Virus record (IMG/VR): IMGVR_UViG_3300020468_000069
Coordinates: 1-24,685 of that record
From: a virus
Length of the DNA: 24,685 bases
Direction: 5' to 3' (one strand)
Position 1 is the stretch's first letter; each line of letters opens with the position of its first letter. The position numbers and the translations under genes are program-made. The notes beneath the pieces were generated by a model, which had not been told where the DNA came from, ran no database searches, and saw only the letters and a program-made list of their open reading frames with translations. Positions 1 to 10,000 of the stretch are shown one piece after another.

Positions 1-145
1 TAAGCTGTTCTGTTGTTCTAATAAGTCTGTCTCTGTATGTTAGAAGTTTTAGGTCTTCTACTTTTGAAAATAATGTCTGTTGTTGGTTGTAAAGGGTTTG
101 TCTAAAGTTTGAAAAGTCTAATGCTTTTTCTAATTTACTATCCAT
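1..145 (-). CDS. Partial phage protein, 5' end only (runs off left edge)
   Basis: An ATG at 145 reading leftwards opens a frame of 48 codons with no stop before the window edge. The protein begins MDSKLEKALDFSNFRQ and continues with a charged, glutamine-rich, probably helical stretch. A strong Shine-Dalgarno (AGGAG, with AAAA before the ATG) lies in the 11-base gap after the stop of the upstream 556-residue gene, so the start is well supported and the gene belongs to the same leftward late operon. The opening resembles a short conserved protein I associate with T4-like marine phage structural regions, but I cannot assign a function. The gene is too short to be listed by ordinary ORF length cut-offs here because it is truncated by the window, not because it is broken. 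Confidence 0.8.
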   Translation of the reverse strand, partial: MDSKLEKALDFSNFRQTLYNQQQTLFSKVEDLKLLTYRDRLIRTTEQL

Positions 146-156
146 TTTCTCCTTTT

Positions 157-1827
157 TTATGGTGATTGAAATGTTGCTCTAAGCCGTCTTTCATATATTG
201 CAGAACTAGAATTAACCTCAGCAGTGGCATAAGATCTAGCTATTACAGGAACAGACTGGGCTATAAATTCATTTTTATTTATCGGTGCTCTCCATCCTAC
301 AGTAAATCCATTGCCACTTCCGTCCATTGTCATTCGATTGACCGTGTTATCGCACATTATTCTAAAAAATACATCGTGATTAGTACCATCTCCTAATCCC
401 AACCTCCAATCAAGGTACATATACCCATCATCTCCACTAGGATCATGTAAACCACCGTATAATGCACTTTCGCCTTTAACATAACCACATCGGTACCATT
501 TACTTACACACCATGTTTGGTCAGATAAAGAACTTGTTTCAGTGCCGCTTGCATTTCTTAATTTTTGTACCAATGTAATTGTAGTTGTGCTGACCGAAGC
601 AACTTCTCCTTCATAATAATCTCCTACTCGAATAATATCGCCTGCGGCTACATTTGTCCAATTAGAACTTTTTGTAACAGAAAAATTACTGACATCAGCT
701 CCTGTTCCTGTTTGAACTGCATTTGCTTTGTCACCTATACCATGAAAAGTCGGTAGATGATCTGTTACTGTATACGCTCCACCATTGCTACTTTGCCAAC
801 TTGTATTAGAATGTAAAGTGGCGTGTTCGGCTGGTGTTTGTCCTATGTAAAAATGGCCATGTTGCATGATAGCATTCCAAGTAGGATTTGCAGAGTTACC
901 ACTAGGATTATGATTTCCTCTAAAATAAAATTTACCGCCTTGATTTAACCAATAACGTAAATGATTCCAATTTGTAAATCTATATCTCCATTCTGCAAAT
1001 GGCCTATCATACCCCGAATCTGCACCAAAATTTCCCCATTGATTAGAATAGGAATCGTTGCCCCAAGTTCCACTCCAAATTGCATTTCCTTTATTATTTT
1101 GATAATCAAATACCGCAGAATTACTAATATCCATATAATTATGTCTGTGATTAGATGTATTCCTGATATATTCAATATCATCGCTCATTCTGTCTAAATG
1201 TCTTTTACTAACTCTACCCGTATCTTCGGTTAATGCAGAAGCTGCACTTCCATCGTATTTTGTATACGAACCAGCAGTAGATAAAAGAGGAATAGTTGCA
1301 TTACTGCTTGATCCATGTCCGGTATGCACAATAGCATCATTGACTCTACCTAAAATAGCATGTATCTGATAATATGCAGGACCTGTTACAGTTGGATATG
1401 TATAACCTGATCCTTGAGTAACAAAATCTATAGGAGTTTCGTCGCCCGAATTATCTGTAGTATCAGTTGGGGTTGTTACACTAACCGAAGTTGATGTTAC
1501 GGCACTATTATCACCTGAACTAGAGGCAGGATTACCTGATACACCTCCCAGTTTTGTAAAATTTACTGATGTATTAGATTCGTACTGAGAATCTGTGTAC
1601 ACACCATCAGGATCTTGATTCCAACCTATACGCCTATCTGCTTCGTCGCCTGAATTCCAATTTGGAATATTTGGTCCTGGACCCCAAAAGCCAGCCCAAA
1701 GGTCGTATTTTAAATCTTTAATATCTTCTGATATAATTTTACTAGGGGGCTCTGATCCTGCTGATCCCCCTGGTGCATCAGCAGGATTAAATCCTGTGAC
1801 TGCATTATATTGTTTTGCATCTGCCAT
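157..1827 (-). CDS. Putative tail fibre / adhesin-type structural protein (556 aa)
   Basis: This 556-residue protein lies directly downstream of the large tail fibre gene and is read from the same leftward operon. The start at 1827 is preceded by AGGAAACTAG, and the spacer to the tail fibre stop is 11 bases. The N-terminal 150 residues are rich in Gly, Ser, Asn, Asp and Thr and probably flexible. A short GSGYTYP element near residue 140 recalls the GxGY repeats of the neighbouring fibre. The middle holds a His-rich segment (SNHRHNYMDIS, about residues 222-232) and an aromatic stretch with RYWLNQGGKFYFRGNH (about 291-306), then many Trp and Tyr residues typical of beta-structured virion proteins. 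No signal peptide or membrane segment is visible. Its position and composition suggest a distal tail or fibre-associated protein. No catalytic motif was recognised, and the exact family is unknown. Confidence 0.72.
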   Translation of the reverse strand: MADAKQYNAVTGFNPADAPGGSAGSEPPSKIISEDIKDLKYDLWAGFWGPGPNIPNWNSGDEADRRIGWNQDPDGVYTDSQYESNTSVNFTKLGGVSGNPASSSGDNSAVTSTSVSVTTPTDTTDNSGDETPIDFVTQGSGYTYPTVTGPAYYQIHAILGRVNDAIVHTGHGSSSNATIPLLSTAGSYTKYDGSAASALTEDTGRVSKRHLDRMSDDIEYIRNTSNHRHNYMDISNSAVFDYQNNKGNAIWSGTWGNDSYSNQWGNFGADSGYDRPFAEWRYRFTNWNHLRYWLNQGGKFYFRGNHNPSGNSANPTWNAIMQHGHFYIGQTPAEHATLHSNTSWQSSNGGAYTVTDHLPTFHGIGDKANAVQTGTGADVSNFSVTKSSNWTNVAAGDIIRVGDYYEGEVASVSTTTITLVQKLRNASGTETSSLSDQTWCVSKWYRCGYVKGESALYGGLHDPSGDDGYMYLDWRLGLGDGTNHDVFFRIMCDNTVNRMTMDGSGNGFTVGWRAPINKNEFIAQSVPVIARSYATAEVNSSSAIYERRLRATFQSP

Positions 1828-1841
1828 CTAGTTTCCTATTA
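1828..1841 (-). promoter_or_regulatory. Compact stop / ribosome-site junction (fibre to 556-aa gene)
   Basis: On the minus strand this reads TAA, TAGGAAACTAG, then ATG. The stop of the fibre gene is followed at once by TAGGAA as Shine-Dalgarno, six bases before the start. It fixes the start at 1827 and is nearly identical to the junction at 18914-18927. Confidence 0.75.
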
Positions 1842-4800
1842 GTTTCTAGCAACGGCTATTTCTATTGTACCTTCTCCATCAGAATCATGTGCTTCGATTG
1901 CTCTTCCAATTATAGCATATGCAGAATCTTTAGTCAAGTCTGCTTTTCTTGCTACACCTTTTGTTGAAGACGATACTAACCTATCACCTTTACTTATCTT
2001 GCCTTTAACCTTGCAAGGACAACGACCTACCATTGCAACTTTTGGATGGGTTTTATCTCTTGATCCTTTTTCTCCTGCACCACCATTTAAAACAAATCCT
2101 GGTTCAGTTGATATTACTCCAAATACATTTTCGTCATTGTCTTTAGTAGTTGCAGATATTTCTTTATCGCCACCCATTGCAACTACTGTACCTGGTGTTA
2201 ATTCTTCGTCTGCTTCGTATCTTTCTGCTAAGTCAGCTGTATATGTTGCTTGGAAAGTTGAACCAGCAGTTAATGACCAATCGCCTGTCACTGTACCAGT
2301 GTCTGAAGCAGATCCTGCACTAATATTTTTTACATAAATAGTTTTCCATCGCCTGTTAGTTGACCCAGTAGCACTACTTCCTGAATTTTGACTAGCAACT
2401 TCAGTTTCATAATCTGTTGCACCTAGATCATGTGTATTGTCACCATCTGGAAATATATCAGATCCTACATCGGATTTAAAATATGTCTTTCTAGTAAATT
2501 GATCCGAACTTGTATTTCCGTCACCTAAGTGAATATCACCACCATGACCTAATCTACAATCTGTAGCATGAACTTCAAATCGTTTTACTTGTCCTGTGCC
2601 AGCAGTATCAGCAACTTTAATATATTGATCTGCTTGCAAGCAAATGTTATTACCTGTAAATTCTGAATGACTTGATGCATATGGATATGCGGTACCTCCG
2701 GCAGTTCCTGCATGACCTGATGCTTTAAGATAAACATAAGATACTCCGCCTCCTGTTGCAGTTTGTAATGTAGCATATGATGCTCCGCCATTACTTCTAG
2801 CTTCGACGTTTACGTTTCCTGTTCCGTCTGTCGAAGAATCAGTACCGCTTTGAGCTCTAATTAAAATATCACCATCGCCTTTAGTACCTGCATTTGTAGC
2901 AACAATGTTTATTTTTGCTTTTGCAGCAGTACCACTAGCATGTGTATTTCTACTTAATATTGTCAATTCTTCTAACGAAGCATTTGGATTTTCTACACGA
3001 ACATTTCTTGTATATGTATCAATAAAATGTAAATGTTGTGTACCTAATGTCATTCCTCCGCCTTTATACGGAAATGTTTCTGAAGTAATGCCATGATCAT
3101 TATGACCATCCATTGCTGGATAAGCACCAACATATTTGTTATCACTATCTGCTACTGCAGAACCAGCAGTATTAGACGAACTTCTATCAGTGCTCGGCGT
3201 ATTTTCTAATTTAGTAGTGGCCGGTATATGTCCAGGATATGCACAAAACGCACCATTAAATTTAATTGCATTTATTTCTTTAAACGGTTTGGCTGATCTA
3301 TATCCAACTCCGGCAGTAGTAGTACCCATACTACTAAGGTAATGACCGTATTGATTTGAAAGATTAGTACAAGTTACATCTTGTTTACCGCCAGTTGCTA
3401 TGTAATCGGTTTGAGAAGCAGTTGTTGTATCTCTTGCTTCGCCGACTACTGCGGTATTAGGACCTGTTCCTGAATAATATTTTCCTTTAGTATATATAGT
3501 TCCGCCACCAATAACGCCTGTTGCGTTAACCGTTAAACCTACAAATCCTCCAGTTCCTGCAGCATCTTGAATAAGTAATCTAGGATTTTTCCATCCTATT
3601 GATCTGCCTTCAGGTAATGCAGTTAACACACCTTCGCTATTGTTAATTACATACACAGGTTCATCTAAAAATCCTGTATCGTTATTAGCACTACCCCATG
3701 CATTAGTAGTATGTCCTGAATTAGTTGTAGGTACTGTACTATAATTGTACCGATAAGGACCAGCAGATCCTTTTATGTAACCTACAGATGTACTAGATCC
3801 TGTTGCCCAAGATTTTGCTACTGTTTGGGATATGCCCGACGATCCGATACCATCAGTAGTAGTAGAACTATTTGTAGTCAACACCGCAGAATCTTTTCCA
3901 TCTACAGGAATAGCATCTCTATAAAAATGAAACTCACCTCTTATGATACGTTCATCTTGGTCTACTAAAATAAAATCTTTATCTGCATTATAAGGGTATG
4001 ACGCCGAATCTACATCTTGTGCAAATCCATTATATGTTGTAAGTTTACCGCCATTGGATCTTCCGACCAATGAAGAACTACTATGATCTCTATGATCACT
4101 AACAATGTCTGCTTTTACACCCTGTTCTGCCATTACTAGTCTAGCATCAAAGTTGGCTAGAGATACACCTGATCTTGTAATAGTGTCAGCTACCACATTA
4201 GGTTTATCTTTATTCGAGCTTTCTGCTTCGGTTAAGTCTGAATGAGCAAATGTTGATACTTTAAAATAATCTTGTCCATCAAAATCGTCTCCACCTGTTA
4301 CTGCGGTTGAAGCATTTCCTGTACCTGCACCGGCACTATCATCCCACATTAATGCGGCAGGATTTACATAATTACCGCTAGTTTTTCCTCTGTTAACCCA
4401 AAATCCTGAAACTCCAGTATATGCATTATTATCTAGATCACCACCTAATTGATGCTGACTACTGTTTAATTGAAATAGATTATCTTCAATTAGTAAATTA
4501 TTAGATTCAACTACAAGAGAACTTCCTGATACTGTATGAGTTCCTTTAACATGAACATTACCATTAACTTGAAGATTTTTTTCTATATGCACTCCGCCTT
4601 TAACTCTAAGAGCTCCATTTGGGTCGGCCCCTGAAGCAGAGTTTCCGATAGTTTGATCTCTTTCAAATGCTACTTCAACATAGCCTGCTAATCGTTTAAC
4701 TGCGGCAGTCGAAGTTGCAGTTGTGGTTAATGATCCACCTGAAGCAGAATTATATTCTGCTTTCCCTGTGTATGTACTTGAACTATTATCATCACCGCCT

Positions 4801-6419
4801 AATGCAGTACCTCCGTACCCCGAACTGGCTGTTGATTGTCCGTCATTTAATGTTAGTCCATCAATTCCGGGATCATTTTGAAATGGGTTTGTTAAGTCAT
4901 TTATAGCATTAGATTGAAATTTAGAATATGTACCACCATGTAACTTATCACCGCTAATAGCATCGGGATCTAATAAAATTCTATTGTCGCCTAATTCTGC
5001 AACTAATTTTGCTCCAGAACCACTTCCTACACTACCTAGTGTAATACCACTGCCTTCGCCGGATTCCGTACTAAGAGCATATGTGTATCCTGAACCAGGC
5101 GTACTAACTGTAACTCCTGTTATAACTCCTCCTGTAACAGTCAATGAACCTACGGCAGTTACTCCTGAACTAGGAGCAGCAAATGTAATAGTTGTACCGT
5201 TAGCATAATTACTGCCTCCATCAATGATTTTTACACTTTGAATTGAGTTACCAAATCCTGATCGGCATCCTGTTAAATCTATTTGATCCGAAGGATTTAT
5301 TCCTACACGAATACTACCATTAATAGCCGGTCTAATAGGAGGCGATGAATATCCTTTACCTCCTGTCATTCCGCCGCTGGCAGTCATTGTAATACCTGTA
5401 ATCTTATCCTCGTCGGCAGTTCCGTCGCCTCCCCTAACAACATTAGCAGTTGCTGCGACACCGCCAGTACCTTGAGGTGGTCCTATTACTACTGTATGAC
5501 CCGAAGTTGCAGTATATCCACTACCTTTATTGGTCATTACTGCACCGGTAATTTTTCCTAATTGGGAACTATCAGTTCTATCAATAATAGCATAACCTTC
5601 TGCTTGGGTACCATCCGATTCGTTAGGCGGACTAAATTTTAAATCATATCTATAACCTGCCACTGTCGAACCTGACGAAGATGTTACATCAGGATCAAAT
5701 TCTCCGGCTAAAGTTAGTCCTGTGGTTATTTTTGGAAACTCTGTATATATGGGCAATCCATCTGGATGCTTTTCTTGTTTATATACAGTAGAAGTAGAAC
5801 CTATTGTTATAGTGGCATCTGCTTTCAATGGTTCCCAGGGTAGTTGAGTATTAGCAAAATTAAATATACCAACAATTTTTTTGTTTAGAACTACTTTAAT
5901 ACATGGATATGCAGTAGGAGGTGTTGATCCATCTGTTACATGAGAATTTATAGATTGAAATAGGAACGTAGCATCAGCAGATACCGGTACACTTAATTGT
6001 CCCCATTGTAATACACCACTTTCGTCTTTGTATCTAATATTCAAAATGCCATTATCTGAACTACTATCAAACCAAAAATCACCTTCTCGTGGAGTATAAC
6101 CACTAGAATCGGTTGTAGGATCAGCAGTTGCAACCGTTATATTTGCTAACTGTTTCCATTTTTGATTACCTGAATTATCAGCATCAAGCATATATAAATA
6201 CCCGTCTGTCGGTTTAAACCATAATTGGCCCACCATAGGATTTGTAGGTGCAGTATCTCTTGAAAAATTTTCAAGGATATGAACAAAATTTTCTGAGATT
6301 AATTGTCCATAATTTTTATAGTTTTGACCTATAAGGTTTAAACTTGTTTGAGTATTAACAGTACCTTCCAATACATTTGCTACTGTTGACCCTTTATAAT
6401 TTTTTATATTATATGGCAT
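1839..6419 (-). CDS. Large tail fibre with C-terminal Peptidase_G2-like self-cleaving chaperone domain (1526 aa)
   Basis: This is probably a receptor-contacting tail fibre. Residues 1-95 form a compact N-terminal module (NYKGSTVANVLEG, LNLIGQNYKNYGQ, NPMVGQLWF) that I recognise from marine T4-like fibres and that probably attaches to the baseplate. Residues about 285-460 carry repeated GxGY-type beta elements. Residues about 576-653 contain short repeating turns (HIEKNLQVNGNVHVKG), typical of trimeric beta-helical shafts. Before the C terminus come a DLGATDYE element and RRWKTIYVKNISAGS. The last 130-150 residues (TADLAERYEAD, TPGTVVAMGG, VFGVISTEPGF, GRCPCKVKGKISKGD) match the intramolecular chaperone / Peptidase_G2 type best known from phi29 gp12. 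The D1396-x-x-E1399 spacing fits the self-cleavage site, so the last 131 residues may be removed after trimer folding. The Shine-Dalgarno AAAGG overlaps the preceding stop codon. Confidence 0.88.
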   Translation of the reverse strand: MPYNIKNYKGSTVANVLEGTVNTQTSLNLIGQNYKNYGQLISENFVHILENFSRDTAPTNPMVGQLWFKPTDGYLYMLDADNSGNQKWKQLANITVATADPTTDSSGYTPREGDFWFDSSSDNGILNIRYKDESGVLQWGQLSVPVSADATFLFQSINSHVTDGSTPPTAYPCIKVVLNKKIVGIFNFANTQLPWEPLKADATITIGSTSTVYKQEKHPDGLPIYTEFPKITTGLTLAGEFDPDVTSSSGSTVAGYRYDLKFSPPNESDGTQAEGYAIIDRTDSSQLGKITGAVMTNKGSGYTATSGHTVVIGPPQGTGGVAATANVVRGGDGTADEDKITGITMTASGGMTGGKGYSSPPIRPAINGSIRVGINPSDQIDLTGCRSGFGNSIQSVKIIDGGSNYANGTTITFAAPSSGVTAVGSLTVTGGVITGVTVSTPGSGYTYALSTESGEGSGITLGSVGSGSGAKLVAELGDNRILLDPDAISGDKLHGGTYSKFQSNAINDLTNPFQNDPGIDGLTLNDGQSTASSGYGGTALGGDDNSSSTYTGKAEYNSASGGSLTTTATSTAAVKRLAGYVEVAFERDQTIGNSASGADPNGALRVKGGVHIEKNLQVNGNVHVKGTHTVSGSSLVVESNNLLIEDNLFQLNSSQHQLGGDLDNNAYTGVSGFWVNRGKTSGNYVNPAALMWDDSAGAGTGNASTAVTGGDDFDGQDYFKVSTFAHSDLTEAESSNKDKPNVVADTITRSGVSLANFDARLVMAEQGVKADIVSDHRDHSSSSLVGRSNGGKLTTYNGFAQDVDSASYPYNADKDFILVDQDERIIRGEFHFYRDAIPVDGKDSAVLTTNSSTTTDGIGSSGISQTVAKSWATGSSTSVGYIKGSAGPYRYNYSTVPTTNSGHTTNAWGSANNDTGFLDEPVYVINNSEGVLTALPEGRSIGWKNPRLLIQDAAGTGGFVGLTVNATGVIGGGTIYTKGKYYSGTGPNTAVVGEARDTTTASQTDYIATGGKQDVTCTNLSNQYGHYLSSMGTTTAGVGYRSAKPFKEINAIKFNGAFCAYPGHIPATTKLENTPSTDRSSSNTAGSAVADSDNKYVGAYPAMDGHNDHGITSETFPYKGGGMTLGTQHLHFIDTYTRNVRVENPNASLEELTILSRNTHASGTAAKAKINIVATNAGTKGDGDILIRAQSGTDSSTDGTGNVNVEARSNGGASYATLQTATGGGVSYVYLKASGHAGTAGGTAYPYASSHSEFTGNNICLQADQYIKVADTAGTGQVKRFEVHATDCRLGHGGDIHLGDGNTSSDQFTRKTYFKSDVGSDIFPDGDNTHDLGATDYETEVASQNSGSSATGSTNRRWKTIYVKNISAGSASDTGTVTGDWSLTAGSTFQATYTADLAERYEADEELTPGTVVAMGGDKEISATTKDNDENVFGVISTEPGFVLNGGAGEKGSRDKTHPKVAMVGRCPCKVKGKISKGDRLVSSSTKGVARKADLTKDSAYAIIGRAIEAHDSDGEGTIEIAVARN

Positions 6420-6429
6420 ATTTTTACCT

Positions 6430-7062
6430 TTATGTTGCTACGTAATTAGTTCTTATTCTTATTGTATATAAGACTTGTATTTTTCTATTAGCAGACTTTT
6501 CCACAGGATGAAAAATAACATGACTTAACAATAGTCCTTGATTTCTACCATCTACTGATTTAGATTTTAATCCTATCTCATCAAAAATAAATTGACCATC
6601 GCTATTATCAACTGTATTCTGCGATACAATAGGCGAAGACAAATTAAAATTTGTATCAGATGATGCTGGTTCGTCATATGCTAATGTAGATGTAATGACT
6701 ATATCTGTATATGCTGATCCGTCAGCATATACAATTTCCATTTTATTATTTGCAGTATCATCGTTATCGGCATCTAATGTATCTATATTTTTAAAAAACT
6801 TATCTGCATATAAATCATCATTTGCTAAATTAACTTTAGGTTCTCTATATGAAATATTTCCTTGAGCATCTGTAATAGTCCCATCACTACCAAAATGCAT
6901 TTCGTATAAAGTAAAATTATCTTTATTACTTAAAGTATTAGCGATGCATCTACTCATATTTTCAGAATGTATTTTGTTAGGTTTATCTACAAAAACCTCA
7001 CCAGTATCTACGTCAAAAATTTTAACGTGTCCTTGCATGTCTATATTAATATTACTTTTCAT
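6430..7062 (-). CDS. Conserved small virion / baseplate-associated protein (210 aa)
   Basis: This 210-residue acidic protein lies between the giant baseplate-position gene and the tail fibre. It starts MKSNINIDMQGHVKIFDVDTG. A segment at about 38-62 (SRCIANTLSNKDNFTLYEMHFGSDGT) and the C-terminal FDEIGLKS, LLLSHVIFHPVEKSANRKI and YTIRIRT look like a conserved beta-structured family found beside tail fibre genes in marine T4-like phages. I infer a baseplate-to-fibre connector or another baseplate component, in the location T4 uses for gp8-gp10, although I see no direct similarity to those. The Shine-Dalgarno AAGG lies 10 bases before the ATG. A perfect TATAAATA late octamer overlaps the end of the preceding gene, so this gene and those downstream may have their own late transcript. 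Confidence 0.75.
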   Translation of the reverse strand: MKSNINIDMQGHVKIFDVDTGEVFVDKPNKIHSENMSRCIANTLSNKDNFTLYEMHFGSDGTITDAQGNISYREPKVNLANDDLYADKFFKNIDTLDADNDDTANNKMEIVYADGSAYTDIVITSTLAYDEPASSDTNFNLSSPIVSQNTVDNSDGQFIFDEIGLKSKSVDGRNQGLLLSHVIFHPVEKSANRKIQVLYTIRIRTNYVAT

Positions 7063-7081
7063 TATTATTTTACCTTATTAA

Positions 7082-7089
7082 TATTTATA
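7082..7089 (-). promoter_or_regulatory. Perfect T4-type late promoter octamer before the 210-aa gene
   Basis: On the minus strand the sequence is TATAAATATTAATAAGG, then 10 bases to the ATG at 7062. TATAAATA is the canonical T4 late -10 element. It overlaps the TAA stop of the giant gene (7085-7087). A start near 7075 would give a short leader that keeps the AAGG ribosome site. It would allow fibre genes to be transcribed separately from the very long upstream message. Confidence 0.7.
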
Positions 7090-10000
7090 TGGTTCCTTTT
7101 GTCACAGCTAAGCCTTGTATTGGACTAGTACCAGCAATAGTAGTATTAGCTGAAGGATTAAACGCCGGATAACCTAACGGATCTGTTGCTAATGTTAAGT
7201 TCATATCAGTACCTGCTTTTACAACAGAAGCAGAATTTGCATGTGCTTGTGGAGTTGTACCATCGACTCCTCGTGTGCATCCTGTTAATGTATTTGTTGA
7301 TACTCCTGTAAATGTAATTCTTTCAGATCCTATAACTATTGTACCTGTATTTCCTGTTTCTTTAACTGCACTTGCCGAAGTTACCGGAATAGACGTTGCA
7401 GTTGCCGTAATTGCACTAGTTAATGTTGTTTTTTTAGTATTAATAATAGCTTCATATTTTCTTGTACCTGCATCTGTAATAAAAATTCTAAAAGCTCTAG
7501 ATGCAGCGGCTTCTGTACTACCACTTGTGTTTGTTTGCACTCGTATATCTAATACTTCTGTTGCAGTAGTTTTAGATTCTTCTATTATGGTTCTAGCATC
7601 TGCAATAGTTTCTATTTTACTATGATACGGTTTTGTATCATTTAAAAATTCTAAAATATCATCTTCACTACCTATATCAAATGTTTTAGGTGTTAAATTT
7701 AATGGTGTACTTCTTGTTAATTGTAGCACAGATGATTTTGCAATCCAATCTATGTTTTCCTGTTCACTATAAATATATCTTATCATCGCAAAGAAAAATT
7801 CTTTGTAAAATGATTGATATGCTCCAACAAATACATCCAATCGTAATGCATCTAAAATATTTAAAAATTCATTATTATAATTTTTATCCCAGCCGGTTAT
7901 GTCCCATTCTACGGCATCCCAGCCTCCATCTTCGTCATTAATATTATACAATGTTTCTTTAATTTGTATAGTACCATTTTGTTTACCAGTTTTTAACCAT
8001 TGGTTAGATACCCACTGATAAAATGCCCATGCTCCTGCTCCGTCGTCGTCATCTACTCTTACAGTTGTATACAATGATGTGTTTACATCGTATAATTCAT
8101 TTCTTGTGTTTACTGTTTGTTGAGTAACTGTAGATGAATTAATAGTATAATCAGGACGGAACCAGTCGGCATATACCCAATAATCTTGAGGTGTGTATGT
8201 AGTATTGCCCTTATTAAATGTTCCACCTAATCTTTTTCTCCAATTAAGTTGAGAATCGCTTAAATTTATTGTTAATAATAATTCATTTACTTTTTGTACT
8301 ACAACTCGTATTGCTTTTAATCTATCTTTAATTAAACTTTGTTTATATGGACGTATTTGACTACCATATCTAAATAATTCATTTAATCTTAAATCTGGCA
8401 CTCTGTTAGGAGCTTCATATGATATTGTATTATCATTCAAATATTCATATGTTCCTGTTAATAATTGAGTCCATGGTTGTCTGGAAAAGTTTCCTATTTC
8501 ATTAAATGAGGCAAACTGATCATGAGCAACAATCGTAGAAGCAGTAGTAGTTACAGGATGATTGGTGCCTCTTGTAACTAGTAATCTATCTCCTGTTGAT
8601 ACATTTGTAAATTCAATATCATCAACAAAAATTATTACATCACTACTAGGTGAAGATTGTAAATCTATTTTTAAAAATACGGATTGATATCTATCACTTT
8701 GTGCAACTACCTCTAATTGAAGGCCGTATAATTCATTTGCAGCAACCGATGTTATAGCAATGGTGTCGCTGGTCTCTACTGTAAATCCTGAAAAATTAGT
8801 TTGAGACGAACTTGCATGTCCGTACGATAATGTCGCAGATCCTGATCCTGACCAAGCAGAAGAAGATCTAAATTTAATCTTAATTAAATGTTTTACACCA
8901 GCAGTTATACCTGCATACGCAGGTAATGTTATGTCTATTTTTTGTCCTACATATCCAACTTGTGTACCAGATGATATAGTAAATTTACCAGAATATGTTC
9001 CGTTTAATACTTCACCACTAGTTGATGTAATCGCTAATGCACCTGCTTGTGTAGACCAATAAGTTGTTGCATTGGTATTAAAATCAAAATTTTGTAAGTA
9101 ATTAGTATCAGACAAAAATTTTTCAGTTGCATAACGATCATAATATTTTAATTCTACAACTTCGTTTACTATTTTTGCATATGATTGAACATAACCTGAT
9201 CCTTTTCTTGCGGCATTCATTGTTATAGCAGTAATAGAACCATTAGTTAACGTAACGTCTGCATCTATAACAGTTGCTCTAGTACCTGTCGAAGTTTCGG
9301 GATATGAAATGTATACACTTGGTTTAGATTGATATCCTGAGCCGCCTCGAACTATTGTAATACTATCAATTACTCCTCCTACTATATTTGGAAAAGCAAA
9401 TGCAGTAATATCTTCTAGAGGTAATCCTAAAGTATTACCTACCGGTGGATCTATTGTAACAACAGCTCCAAAAGTTAAATTATTTGCTATTGGACTTATT
9501 CTTATTTCAGGATAATGTTTTGCCCAATGACTAGTAGAAGTTAATGCATTTCCTGTATTGCTATTTGCAAGTGAAATATATTGTATTTTATTTGTAGCAT
9601 CATTTACTATGGCATCTTTTGCATATGTTGTTCCGCCGGCGTAATTAGCAATAGTAGGCAAACTTAACATTAATCTTGCCGATTCTAATTCTATTGATAT
9701 TGCATTATTATGCAAATTACCACTATAAGAAACAACAGAATTGGCTGGGTATTCTAAATCTCCGCTCCAATTATATGATACTGTATTAATACTACCACCG
9801 ACTGCTGTTTCTTGTCCGACTAATCCTAATGTTGTTTTTGTTTGATCGAATCCCAATATACTTTCGTGCATTCTGTTTGCTAATATTCTAGGAACAACCG
9901 AACTATCATTTTCTCTTAGTGTTAGCCATTCTTTATGTGTTTGTCCGACACTATTTGTAAAATTAATTTGAACTGTTGAATTTTTATTAAGAATTTTTTC

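Noticed and set aside
276-283. GATAAATA on the minus strand within the 556-residue gene
   Set aside because: It lies about 130 bases before the next start, inside conserved coding sequence. In such AT-rich DNA a one-mismatch octamer is expected by chance.
1999-2337. 112-codon open frame on the plus strand
   Set aside because: It is antisense to the well-supported C-terminal domain of the tail fibre and shows no features of its own.
7275-7625. 116-codon open frame on the plus strand
   Set aside because: It lies entirely antisense to the giant gene, in its repetitive Thr/Ser/Val-rich C-terminal part, has no ribosome site and gives a low-complexity Val-rich product. It is a codon-bias shadow.
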